Assembly (NCBI GenBank): GCA_964486335.1
Contig: CAZAMB010000005.1
Coordinates: forward strand, 181,250-245,249
Direction of reading: 5' to 3'
Source: CAZAMB01 sp964486335
Lineage (GTDB): Bacteria; Planctomycetota; Phycisphaerae; UBA1845
Length of the DNA: 64,000 bases
Under the pieces are notes generated by a model. The model had not been told where the DNA came from and made no database searches. It worked only from the letters and a program-made list of their open reading frames with translations. The position numbers and the translations under genes are program-made. Each line of letters opens with the position of its first letter. The stretch's first letter is position 1. Positions 18,645 to 26,986 of the stretch are shown here, in pieces.

Positions 18645-18673
18645 TTGTTTTGGCCCTCTCCTGATCCTATAAT
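18645..18673 (+). promoter_or_regulatory. Near-consensus promoter for the 18863 lipoprotein gene
   Basis: TTGTTT (18645-18650) and TATAAT (18668-18673) are separated by exactly 17 nt, facing the gene at 18863. The predicted leader is about 180 nt. The rest of the upstream gap, 18426-18644, shows no gene. Confidence 0.6.
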
Positions 18674-18711
18674 ACACTATATAGGGTTGATAGCGGCGGC
18701 TTCTTTTCGGC

Positions 18712-18751
18712 ACCTCGCCCGGAAAAACGACTTAATGGGTTTAGGCGAGGT
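18712..18751 (+). promoter_or_regulatory. Stem in the predicted 5' leader
   Basis: ACCTCGCC (18712-18719) and GGCGAGGT (18744-18751) form an 8-bp perfect stem around a 24-nt loop, between the promoter at 18645 and the start codon at 18863. No known riboswitch core was recognised. Confidence 0.4.
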
Positions 18752-18862
18752 AATCCTGCGGCCGCAATGCCCATGCGACGTGGACGGATCGGTACTCATT
18801 GTTTCGGCTGCTTATTGGGTTGGTGAGGGGTTTCGCGTCCTTGGGGGTCGAGGCTGACCATC

Positions 18863-21277
18863 ATGTGCCGTGTTTCGGCGTTCGTTGCGACGAGCTTGGG
18901 CGTTTGCCTGTCCATTGCATCTTGCAACCCCAGCGGTAGTTTTGCTCCCGTCAGTTCTGACGGATCTGCAACGTCCGTCGGCGATGTGTTCAATAACGAT
19001 GGAACCGCCAGCCGTCCCACCGAGGTTCCGGCATTGGCGGCGATCAGCGCTCGGGTTCGTAACGAAAGCACGGCGCGGGCCGACATAACACTTCGATTTC
19101 TCCGAAACAACGAAGTCGTTCATCTGGCGTTCGCGCGCGTTTCATCCGGCACGATCACGACGGTGGCCAGCCCTGAACCGGCCGATCTGGTCGAGTTCTT
19201 CGGCGTGGACGATCGCGGGCAAGCCCTCCCAACAAAGCACCTCGCGTTCGGAGTTGATTTTGGTGACGGCATTCCGGCGGAATATGCGATTACCGATAGC
19301 GACGCTCCGACGGATCCGCCTACGGGAAAGCCCGAACCGGCGATGATCCGGGTGTCGGCGCCTGCGACCAATCTGACGCTTTCCTTGGGTTCAACCTTCG
19401 AAGTGGAATGGGAGGATTCCGGATCGCCGACGTCGGTGATCACCTATTACTTGCGCAAAGTCGGGACCGTTGGCGATGCCGCTCTTGTGCCCTTGAGTCC
19501 GGGGATCGGAACGGCGCTTGACGGTCTTAATGATTCGTTCCGAGCGGTGCTGCAAGGCGTGGAACCCGGGCGATATGAAGTTGTCGGTCGAATTGTCGAC
19601 GGGGCAACAGTTTTGGAGTCAGTCGCGCCGGGCGTGATTCAGGTCGTGCGCGATCCAACCAATGCTCTTCCGGTTGTTACCATTCGCAAGCCGCGAGTTG
19701 AGGTCGCGCTTCGGAGCGAGGATGCACTCGCCGTCCAATGGACGGACGCGGATTCCGACGACAACGCGGTGCTCATTTTCTCGCTCGTTCCGAGCGGACC
19801 GACATCTCCTGCACGGGAAGAGTTCATCGTCAGCCCTCCCATCGCGGAGGATCCCGACGGCCCGGCGGCGGACTCGGCACAGCTTTCCATTCGAGGCGTC
19901 CTGCCGGGGCTGTATGACCTCGTCGCCACCATTGACGACGGCCGACTGATCGGGACCGATCGCGTGATCGGCGCGGTTCGAGTGCTTCCCTCGGTTGACA
20001 ATGACCTGCCGCGCCTCGATTTGCTCGAGCCGTTCAGCGACGTGGACGTGACCGTCGGAGGGTCGCTGGTCGTGCGGTGGTCCGATTCCGACGAGAACGA
20101 CAACGCGAGGATTTCGCTATTGCTGGACCCTGATTTAGGCAATGACCTGCTGAACGGAAACGAGATTCTGCTGGCCTCGGGCATTGCCGAAGATGACGAC
20201 GGGTTTGGCGACCGGTTGACCGTTTTGGTGCCGTTCACCGCAAAACCGGTTCGATATCGTTTGGTTGGAGTCGTTACCGACGGGTTGACGCAAGTGCTGA
20301 CGCGCGCGCCGGGTTTCGTCAATGTGCGCGTGCCGAATCCGCCTTCCGGCGGATCACCGAGTCCGGTCGGCGGCCAAGGCGGAGGCAACGGAGGAGGCGG
20401 ACCCGTGGGTGGCGGTGGTAGCGGTGGACCCGTGGGCGGCGGAGGAGGCGGTGGCGGCGGCGGGGGAGGTACACCACTGGGCCCTCGGACCGAGGTCACC
20501 GAGGTTGTGTCGGCGGTTGACGTGGTGAGTCACCCCGGAGAGTTGGTCTCGGTGACAGTCACTCTTCAAGAGGGTCCCCTGCCGAGACGATCCCGAGTGT
20601 TCCTCAATAACATTCGTTATGGCGGTAACTTTCGAACCGATGTAACCCCCGTGAACGGTCCGCTCCCATCGAGCAAAACGTTTTCAATCATTGTGAATAC
20701 GGGTGTCGTGCCCAACGCCGTTTGGCCGCGCCGCTTCGACGTGGAATTGGAAACCTTGATCGAAGGAGTGGTTTCAACCACGTTTTCCTCGCGGCCGATC
20801 CTGATTCGTCAGGAAATCGAAGTTCTGTCCGTTCGCATGCTCAATTACGGCTGTCGTTTTGGCGATCCGATCGATTCGGACGGAACCGGATTTCGGGGAA
20901 TCGAATGGACCTGGTACGGCGGCGGATTCGAGGAAATCGAAGCGGACAATTTCGTGACCTTTTGGCTGACCGCCGACGGCCAGGTTCCGGCCAACGGGTT
21001 ACCTGACGCGACTCATTTGCAGGTGTTTTTGGGGTCCGTGAGTCCGAACGTCGAGCAGACGACGCGTGTCGCGCTTGACTGGTTGCGCGGCGTTGCCTCG
21101 GATCGAGGAATCGACAAGCCCTTGTTTATTTCCACGGCGTTCGCGGGGCTCGCCCCCGGGAATTATTCCCTGGTTGGAGTGCTGACGGACTCTTCGGGTG
21201 TTACGACGTATCCTCCGTCGGGAGCTTCGGTTCAGGTTTGCACGCCTGTGGTTGCGTCCGGCGGCGCGACGCCCTGA
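18863..21277 (+). CDS. Large secreted lipoprotein with repeated Ig-like domains and a poly-Gly linker
   Basis: 804 residues. The N-terminus MCRVSAFVATSLGVCLSIASC ends in a plausible lipobox (IASC), so lipidation at Cys21 is likely. Three beta-sandwich repeats of ~110-120 residues lie in ~165-490; each has EWEDSGSP, QWTDADSDDN or RWSDSDENDN and ends YxLVGxVxDG-like. A 45-residue Gly/Pro-rich linker (GGGGGGGGGGGG core) follows at ~500-545. A further beta-rich region (~550-800) includes DFPWRRFDVELETL-like strands. No enzymatic motif is seen. It is probably a cell-surface adhesion or structural protein. Its 3' end overlaps rnpA on the opposite strand by 77 nt. Confidence 0.8.
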   Translation: MCRVSAFVATSLGVCLSIASCNPSGSFAPVSSDGSATSVGDVFNNDGTASRPTEVPALAAISARVRNESTARADITLRFLRNNEVVHLAFARVSSGTITTVASPEPADLVEFFGVDDRGQALPTKHLAFGVDFGDGIPAEYAITDSDAPTDPPTGKPEPAMIRVSAPATNLTLSLGSTFEVEWEDSGSPTSVITYYLRKVGTVGDAALVPLSPGIGTALDGLNDSFRAVLQGVEPGRYEVVGRIVDGATVLESVAPGVIQVVRDPTNALPVVTIRKPRVEVALRSEDALAVQWTDADSDDNAVLIFSLVPSGPTSPAREEFIVSPPIAEDPDGPAADSAQLSIRGVLPGLYDLVATIDDGRLIGTDRVIGAVRVLPSVDNDLPRLDLLEPFSDVDVTVGGSLVVRWSDSDENDNARISLLLDPDLGNDLLNGNEILLASGIAEDDDGFGDRLTVLVPFTAKPVRYRLVGVVTDGLTQVLTRAPGFVNVRVPNPPSGGSPSPVGGQGGGNGGGGPVGGGGSGGPVGGGGGGGGGGGGTPLGPRTEVTEVVSAVDVVSHPGELVSVTVTLQEGPLPRRSRVFLNNIRYGGNFRTDVTPVNGPLPSSKTFSIIVNTGVVPNAVWPRRFDVELETLIEGVVSTTFSSRPILIRQEIEVLSVRMLNYGCRFGDPIDSDGTGFRGIEWTWYGGGFEEIEADNFVTFWLTADGQVPANGLPDATHLQVFLGSVSPNVEQTTRVALDWLRGVASDRGIDKPLFISTAFAGLAPGNYSLVGVLTDSSGVTTYPPSGASVQVCTPVVASGGATP

Positions 21278-21605
21278 TGACCAACAATCGCAGAGAATTC
21301 TCCAAATCCGCATAAGTGGGGATCTTGCCGGGACGGGGCGCGCAAATGACATCGAGACCGGTTGGAAGAAGCGATTTGTTTCTGCGAAACGACTCGCGAA
21401 TCCGACGGCGAATGCGATTTCGAACCGCGGCGTTGCCGACCCTTCGCCCGACGCTCAGCCCCAATCGAGACCAGTCGAGTCCGTTGTCGGCGACGAAGAT
21501 GACCAGCGTTTGGTCGGAATCCGTTCGACGGGCGGCGTACACCCGGGCGAATTCGTCGCGCTTTCGCAGGCGTTCCCGAGGGCGAAATCGCTGATCAAGC
21601 GTCAT
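21201..21605 (-). CDS. rnpA: Ribonuclease P protein component
   Basis: 134 residues. The RnpA fold is clear: RPRERLRKRDEFARVY (~8-23), SRLGLSVGRRVGNAAVRNRIRRRIRESFR (RNR motif, ~46-74) and GLDVICAPRPGK (~82-93). It assists the RNase P RNA in maturing tRNA 5' ends. It is unusual in having no rpmH immediately upstream and in overlapping the end of the convergent lipoprotein gene by 77 nt. No Shine-Dalgarno site is obvious before the ATG. No yidD or yidC gene follows. Confidence 0.93.
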   Translation of the reverse strand: MTLDQRFRPRERLRKRDEFARVYAARRTDSDQTLVIFVADNGLDWSRLGLSVGRRVGNAAVRNRIRRRIRESFRRNKSLLPTGLDVICAPRPGKIPTYADLENSLRLLVIRASRRRTQPQACKPEPKLPTEDTS

Positions 21606-21832
21606 GTTGTTCGTCCGAATGATTCACCGATTCCCGCGGTTTCGGATCGCGGCGTTCGATGCCGACTCCGGAATCACGTGACGCAGTATACCTCCGATGA
21701 TCGAATGCCGAATGGCCGCCAAGTGGATGGGCCGCGATGAAGGCACGGAGTTTCGACAGCGATGATAACCTTCGTCACGAGGCTTGCTTGTATTGACGGA
21801 GACCGCGCCACACGAGACTCAAACTCTGACGA

Positions 21833-23395
21833 CTAACCCAGCTGTAGATTGGTTCTAAGTTTTTCCAGAAGTGCTCGCTCCTGGGATAGAGCACGCGATT
21901 CAGGAGCGGACTGGTCATCCAATCCTGCGGCCATTTCATCGAAAAACACAAGGAATTCCGTCAGCCGGGCCGCCGCCCGCGTGCGCGCCTCGGTGTCATA
22001 GGAATAGTAGTAACCGTTGGAGTAGACGTCCTCGCAGGCTGCACGCAAGGTCAGGGCGGTGTTCAGCAGCAGGACGCCTCGCTTCGTGGCATTGTTCTGA
22101 AAATAGGTCCGGGCGGCGGTCGCGTCGAGACTCGGCGGCAACGCGGCGATGATCGTGGATTGGGTCATGGCGACGCCGGCGCCGGTCCGGTACGACAGTT
22201 TAATTGTTGCGGCCGGCTGTGCCTCGCTGAAGTCAGTCAGCGCCCCGGCCCGCGACCGGACGAACACGGCGCCGCCGCCTTGTCGATTGCTAAGAAACAG
22301 AGTAGGCAGCTTTAGAGCCAGAGAGTGGCTGAAGGGTCCTTCATACGGCACGCCGTATACACCCACCACGTCAAACTCGAACGGCACGCTGACTCCCAGC
22401 GTCACATCATAGGCAATCGGCGTGACGAAGTAATCAAACTCAACGTCAAAGATCGTCACGATTCGATCGTAATCGCTGAGAAAGAAGTAGTTGCCGCCTT
22501 CGATCTGCGCGATGTCGTATGCTACTTCGTGCCCAAAATCCGTTCCCACGCCGAAGACTGTCGTGCCGATGCCGTCGGCCGCGAACTCGCGCATCACATC
22601 GAGGAATCGCCGAACGCGGTCCTCGTTGCGTCGCAGAAGTTCCGCGTCGGTGAAAAGCAGAACCCGCGCCGACCGACTGCCTCCGGCGTTGCGAGCGGCC
22701 ACTTCATGCGCTCGTCGAAGTCCAGTCGCGAGGTCGGTTCCGCCTGTCGCCGTGACATCATCAAGCGCAGTCTTGATCGCGGCGATGTTGTTTCCCGCGA
22801 CCGATTCCAGTCGGGTCTGGGCAGCCGTGTTGAACGTGACTACGTTGACGCGATCGGCTGCGGTCAACTGACCCAACAGACGGTCCACGGCGATCTTGAC
22901 GGCATCGAGCTTTGTCGTGTCGGATTGGGCGTCGAGCAAATCGGCCATGGAGCCGCTTCGATCAATCGCAAGGCAGAGATTCAGGTCGGTCCGCTGAAAG
23001 GCCTCGGCGTCAACCATCGTGCCGAATCCGATCTGCACGGTTGCGGTCGGCGTGAAGGAGCGAAAATCACGATTCCACGCGGTTGAGGCGTTGGCAAAGA
23101 CGACGCCGGGATTTGCGGGTGGCTCCATTGGGATCGAGTGTTCCGACAGGAATCCTTCAACGGTGATGGAGGCCGGATCGGGTACGCCGCCTCTTTCAAT
23201 CGTGTCCCGTGCCGAGGCAATGTCCTGTTGTCCGCCCGGGGTGGCGCCCAATCCAGAAGTGAATTGCGAAATGCACCCCCAGCCGTATGTGCACGCCAGT
23301 GCAGCCGCGGTGACAATGGCCGCGATTTGCATCGCTTGGAATTTCAGTCGTTCGGCGCGAAGGATGTCAGGCTGTCCGCAATCGGGAGAGCTCAT
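21833..23395 (-). CDS. Exported von Willebrand factor A-domain protein
   Basis: 520 residues. ATG at 23395 with AAGGAG 8 nt upstream. Residues ~22-42 are a membrane or signal segment (MQIAAIVTAAALACTYGWGC). The VWA domain (~135-320) carries a complete MIDAS: DRSGSM (DxSxS), a Thr in TGGTDLATGL, and Asp in LLFTDAELL. The C-terminal half (~320-490) has FSHSLALKLPTLF and SYRTGAGVAMTQ, as in VWA/CoxE-like secreted proteins; the gene ends with coiled, charged residues. It is probably a periplasmic or surface protein that binds a partner through a metal ion. Upstream, 23396-23644 shows nothing. Confidence 0.85.
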   Translation of the reverse strand: MSSPDCGQPDILRAERLKFQAMQIAAIVTAAALACTYGWGCISQFTSGLGATPGGQQDIASARDTIERGGVPDPASITVEGFLSEHSIPMEPPANPGVVFANASTAWNRDFRSFTPTATVQIGFGTMVDAEAFQRTDLNLCLAIDRSGSMADLLDAQSDTTKLDAVKIAVDRLLGQLTAADRVNVVTFNTAAQTRLESVAGNNIAAIKTALDDVTATGGTDLATGLRRAHEVAARNAGGSRSARVLLFTDAELLRRNEDRVRRFLDVMREFAADGIGTTVFGVGTDFGHEVAYDIAQIEGGNYFFLSDYDRIVTIFDVEFDYFVTPIAYDVTLGVSVPFEFDVVGVYGVPYEGPFSHSLALKLPTLFLSNRQGGGAVFVRSRAGALTDFSEAQPAATIKLSYRTGAGVAMTQSTIIAALPPSLDATAARTYFQNNATKRGVLLLNTALTLRAACEDVYSNGYYYSYDTEARTRAAARLTEFLVFFDEMAAGLDDQSAPESRALSQERALLEKLRTNLQLG

Positions 23396-23644
23396 GGGTT
23401 CGCTCCTTGCAGAAGGGAAAGAAAATCGGCCCGCACTCGCGATCGTGAAATACAGCTATTCACGGCCCGCTCCTGGCATATCGAATTGAATCGCTATACC
23501 GCGTAAGCGATCCATCCGGGCAAGGACGTTTCGGCGGCCTTTCACAGCATTGTCAGCAGGCTAGACTGTCCGGTCCAGCAGCCCGGTCGGATCGTGAACT
23601 CGAGCACGGTGGGGGCGACTGGTCCTCACCAGCGTTCGCTTGAT

Positions 23645-23857
23645 TCAAGGTCGAAGGGGGTCATAGGGCAGGATGTCCTTTCGGGCCGGGGATCGTGATG
23701 TTCGTCCCTTTTGAATGGAACATGCGCGCACGACCGCTGCCGCCAGAATGACGACCATCCACGCGATAATCGCCCGACGAATGTTCCGACGCCGCTTGGC
23801 GGCACCGGAAACCATCGATGTGCGGTGACGTCGTCCCTTGCCGTGAGGACCATTCAT
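23645..23857 (-). CDS. Small single-pass membrane protein, hypothetical
   Basis: 70 residues. ATG at 23857 preceded by GGGGAAG 6 nt upstream. The N-terminus is very basic (GKGRRHRT, AAKRRRNIRRA), followed by one membrane helix (~29-45, AIIAWMVVILAAAVV) and a basic tail. An overlapping alternative frame starting at 23853 lacks the membrane segment. Family not recognised. Basic residues before the helix suggest the N-terminus stays inside. Confidence 0.5.
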   Translation of the reverse strand: MNGPHGKGRRHRTSMVSGAAKRRRNIRRAIIAWMVVILAAAVVRACSIQKGRTSRSPARKDILPYDPLRP

Positions 23858-24218
23858 TTCAAACTTCCCCGGTTTCGGGCAGCAGAAGCTTCACGATGTC
23901 TCGTTGCACAAAGCGCCATTAACAAAATGGAGACAAGTCGTTGGCAACTGCACTGGCATCTCGTTACGGAATCAGCCCAAGCGTTATGGGAATCGACCGT
24001 TCGACGCCGTTTTTCGTCCGGTTCATTTTTGTAAATAATTGTCCCACGATTCTCGCGGGGTGCAATTCTTCGAAGTTCCTGTTCTATTTGCGCTTCGATC
24101 CGGTTATACTCGACGGACGGGCAGCCGTCGCTGAGGAAGCACTTGCCTGCGGATCGGTTTTCGGGTTGCCAAACGTCAATACCGACGGAGCGATTGGTTC
24201 CAGGCGTCTGGGTTGCCT
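23858..24218. other. 361-nt gap upstream of the amidohydrolase operon
   Basis: No gene is supported. A possible -10 box TATACT (24105-24110) lies 109 nt before the ATG at 24219, with no convincing -35 partner. It is the only candidate promoter before the eight-gene operon. Confidence 0.35.
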
Positions 24219-25772
24219 ATGCCGCATCGAATTGCCACGCCCATTCCCGTTTCACGTCACTTTGTTCCTGTGGCGATGCTTTTGGTAGCTTCGTGGCCGG
24301 GCGTGGGGCAAGGCCAGTTGATTGACAGGGCGATTATCATTCGCAACGCCCGGGTCATCGTTGAACCCGGCCAAGTGCTCGACAACGCGTCAATCCTCAT
24401 CAAGGGCGGAAAAGTTGAAGCCATAGGACCTGAGGTCAAGGCGCCATTTCTCGCCCAGTCGATCGATGCCGGCGGGAAAACCGTGACCACCGGTCTGATC
24501 GACGCGTGGAGCGGGCTGGGGCGAATGGGCGGTTCGGAGCAAACCGACCCCACGGCTGGCGCTTGGGACGCCATCGATCGTTTCGCCCGCGATGACTTCA
24601 GGGAAGCGCTTCGAAACGGCGTGACGACAGTATATCTGGGGCCCAGGTGCGGTCCGGGGATCGGGGGGACCGGGGCGGTCGTTCAGCTCGCCCCCGAGGG
24701 TGCCATGGCGGCGGGTGAGTTGCTCAAGCGATCAGCCGCGCTGCACGTCAACTTGAGCTCCGGGCCGTCTGCAATCGCTCGCGTAAAGACTTCCGATGAG
24801 GTGCGCAAGCTATTCCGCAAGGCCGTCGAGTATCGCAAGGCGCTGGAGGACTACGAAGAAGAATTGAAGGAATACCTTGAGAAGCTCAAGGAACGGCGAG
24901 ACAAGAAGGCAGCTGAACAAAAAGCAAAGGATACGAGCGCGTCCGGAAAAACCGATAAGAAGGAATCCAAGCCGGTTGACCAAGCACCACGAAAGGAGCC
25001 GACTCCCTCGCCGGAAGATAAGCCGGGCGCGAGTTTGGTGTCAAACGAAACGAGGATTGGCGAAACTGATTCGCTCGCGCCCAAACCGGCGGACAACGAC
25101 GGGTCGAAGAAACCTGCCGGAAAGGAAACAAAGCCGACAGAAGCCAAGAATGGCGACAAAAAAGACAAGGACAAGCTGACCAAGCCAACCAAACCGGCGA
25201 CCGATCGAAAAAGCGAAGCCCTGCTCCTTGCCATCGATCACAAACTTCCGGTGCGCATCGAGGCGCATCGAAGCGAGGACATTCTCAATGCCCTGGCCTT
25301 GGCGTCGGAATTCGGATTGGAACTGGTGATTGAGGGGGCGACGGAAGCTTACCTTGTTGAAAACAGCATAGCGGATGCGAAGGCCGCAGTCGTCCTTGGT
25401 CCGGTCCTCCGGTCTGACATGTTCGAGAATAACGAGTACCGCCGCCATATCGAGCAGAACGCGGCCGTGCTTCAGCGTGCGGGAGTGGATTGGACGGTGG
25501 GAAGTGGTGGCGACGCGCCGGCGTCCCGGTTTGTGGGGATTAACGCCCAACTTGCGTCGGCGTTTGGTGGAGATCAATCGTGGTTGGCGACGGTGACAAC
25601 GCGCGCCGCGAAAATACTTGGAATGGAAGCGCAGCTGGGGAAAATTGCCGTCGGACGGAGGGCGGATTTGGTGATCTGGACTGGAGACCCCGGCGATCCG
25701 GCCTCGCGCGTGGAGCGTGTTTTCATTTCCGGCAAACCGGCCTATGTCGCTCCGGAGGCGAAACAACCATGA
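24219..25772 (+). CDS. Exported amidohydrolase-superfamily protein lacking the HxH metal motif (array gene 1)
   Basis: 517 residues from the ATG at 24219 with an N-terminal hydrophobic segment (~12-28). The fold matches imidazolonepropionase-related amidohydrolases: IIIRNARVIVEPGQVLDNASILIKGGKVEAIG at the front, VTTGLIDAW where PGLIDAHxH is expected, ALRNGVTTVYLGP, and a C-terminal LGKIAVGRRADLVIWTGDPGDP. The HxH metal-binding pair on strand 1 is replaced by WSG. A highly charged Lys/Glu/Pro/Ser-rich insert of about 115 residues (~218-330) splits the barrel. It is probably catalytically inactive or altered. It is coupled to the next gene by an ATGA overlap. Confidence 0.8.
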   Translation: MPHRIATPIPVSRHFVPVAMLLVASWPGVGQGQLIDRAIIIRNARVIVEPGQVLDNASILIKGGKVEAIGPEVKAPFLAQSIDAGGKTVTTGLIDAWSGLGRMGGSEQTDPTAGAWDAIDRFARDDFREALRNGVTTVYLGPRCGPGIGGTGAVVQLAPEGAMAAGELLKRSAALHVNLSSGPSAIARVKTSDEVRKLFRKAVEYRKALEDYEEELKEYLEKLKERRDKKAAEQKAKDTSASGKTDKKESKPVDQAPRKEPTPSPEDKPGASLVSNETRIGETDSLAPKPADNDGSKKPAGKETKPTEAKNGDKKDKDKLTKPTKPATDRKSEALLLAIDHKLPVRIEAHRSEDILNALALASEFGLELVIEGATEAYLVENSIADAKAAVVLGPVLRSDMFENNEYRRHIEQNAAVLQRAGVDWTVGSGGDAPASRFVGINAQLASAFGGDQSWLATVTTRAAKILGMEAQLGKIAVGRRADLVIWTGDPGDPASRVERVFISGKPAYVAPEAKQP

Positions 25773-26986
25773 TCGCTTTCGTAAGTTGTCGATCGCGCCA
25801 TATGATTCGACTCGCCGTGCTCGCGATCGCTGCGGGAATCGCGGTCGCGCGAGGCGAATCGAACAGCCCCAATGGCTCGGCGGCTTATCTGGAACATCGT
25901 CCGAATGCCATCGTCGTCGGAAGCTATGTGGACAGGGACGGGGCTTTGCAATCCTCAGCGATTATTTTCCTCGCCAAGGGGAAGATTTCGTCGATTGAGG
26001 CCGCGACGGATTCGACATCGAACATTTCGGCGGTTCAGTATCCGGATGCCACGGCCTGTCCGGGGTTGATTGATTTGCGATCTTCGATTGGGGCAGTGGG
26101 GCATCTCAGCGAAAAAGCGGAGGCAATCGACCCCGGCGCTTCGGCCCTTGATTCACTCGATCGCCGCCACCGCGACTTTGATCGAGCGCTTCAGCACGGC
26201 GTGACGACCGTCGTGCTTACTCCGAGTGAAAACAATTTGGTTTCGGGCGCGGCGGCCGTGGTGAAGACGGCGGCGGTCGAAGGCAGCGACGGAGTTCTGC
26301 GGGCCGATGGGCCGCTGATGTTTTCCTTTTCACCCCGCGTTTGGGAATACGATCGCGCGCCCACGTCGCGGATGGGTTCGCTTGCTATGCTGCGCGTTGC
26401 GCTGGAGCAGGCGAAGTCGGGAACGGGACACGCCCGGCTGCAAGGCTTCGTCGGCGGTTCGTGCGATGCGCTCGTATACTGCGACGAACCGATGGACGTG
26501 AGTGCCGCGCTGCGATTGCTGGGTGAGTTCAGCAACCGATTCACGATCGTTCACAATGGCGAAACGCAGGAGGTCTTGGATGACCTTGCGACCGCGAAGC
26601 GCGGCGTTGTAATCGGACCGCTCGAGATGGAAGCCGCGCCGCGCGTTCTTGCCGCGGCGGGCGCGCTGAGTGCGGGTGGTGTATCCGTGGCCTTTGCGGG
26701 GGATCTTCCACGTCACAACGCGGCATCATTGCGAGTCACGGCCGCGCTCGCCGTTCGTTACGGCATGGATACGTCCGCCGCGCGACGTGCCATCACTAGC
26801 GCCGCCGCCGACGCGGCAGGCGTGGCTGACCGCGTCGGGGCGATTTCGCCGGGACGCGATGCCGATCTGGTGATTTTCTCGGCCGACCCGCTTCGTCCCG
26901 ATGCCCGAGTTCTCGCGGTGTATGTGGATGGCGTGCGTGTGTATGCGGCGGTGGAACAAGCGATGCATGGAGGGAAACGACCATGA
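25769..26986 (+). CDS. Exported amidohydrolase-superfamily protein, metal motif lost (array gene 2)
   Basis: 405 residues. The ATG overlaps the upstream stop as ATGA, and GGAGG lies 11 nt upstream. A signal-like segment (MIRLAVLAIAAGIAVARG, ~12-29) is followed by the amidohydrolase fold. CPGLIDLRSSIG sits where HxH should be, HGVTTVVLTPSENN follows, and DRVGAISPGRDADLVIFSADPLRPDA is the C-terminal signature. No ligand His on strand 1 remains. It is the smallest member of the array and has no charged insert. Translational coupling to genes 1 and 3 suggests a joint product. Confidence 0.78.
   Translation: MIAFVSCRSRHMIRLAVLAIAAGIAVARGESNSPNGSAAYLEHRPNAIVVGSYVDRDGALQSSAIIFLAKGKISSIEAATDSTSNISAVQYPDATACPGLIDLRSSIGAVGHLSEKAEAIDPGASALDSLDRRHRDFDRALQHGVTTVVLTPSENNLVSGAAAVVKTAAVEGSDGVLRADGPLMFSFSPRVWEYDRAPTSRMGSLAMLRVALEQAKSGTGHARLQGFVGGSCDALVYCDEPMDVSAALRLLGEFSNRFTIVHNGETQEVLDDLATAKRGVVIGPLEMEAAPRVLAAAGALSAGGVSVAFAGDLPRHNAASLRVTAALAVRYGMDTSAARRAITSAAADAAGVADRVGAISPGRDADLVIFSADPLRPDARVLAVYVDGVRVYAAVEQAMHGGKRP

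Noticed and set aside
19639..20499. Proline-rich minus-strand ORF (PPPPPPPPPPP)
   Set aside because: It is the complement of the poly-Gly linker of the lipoprotein at 18863.
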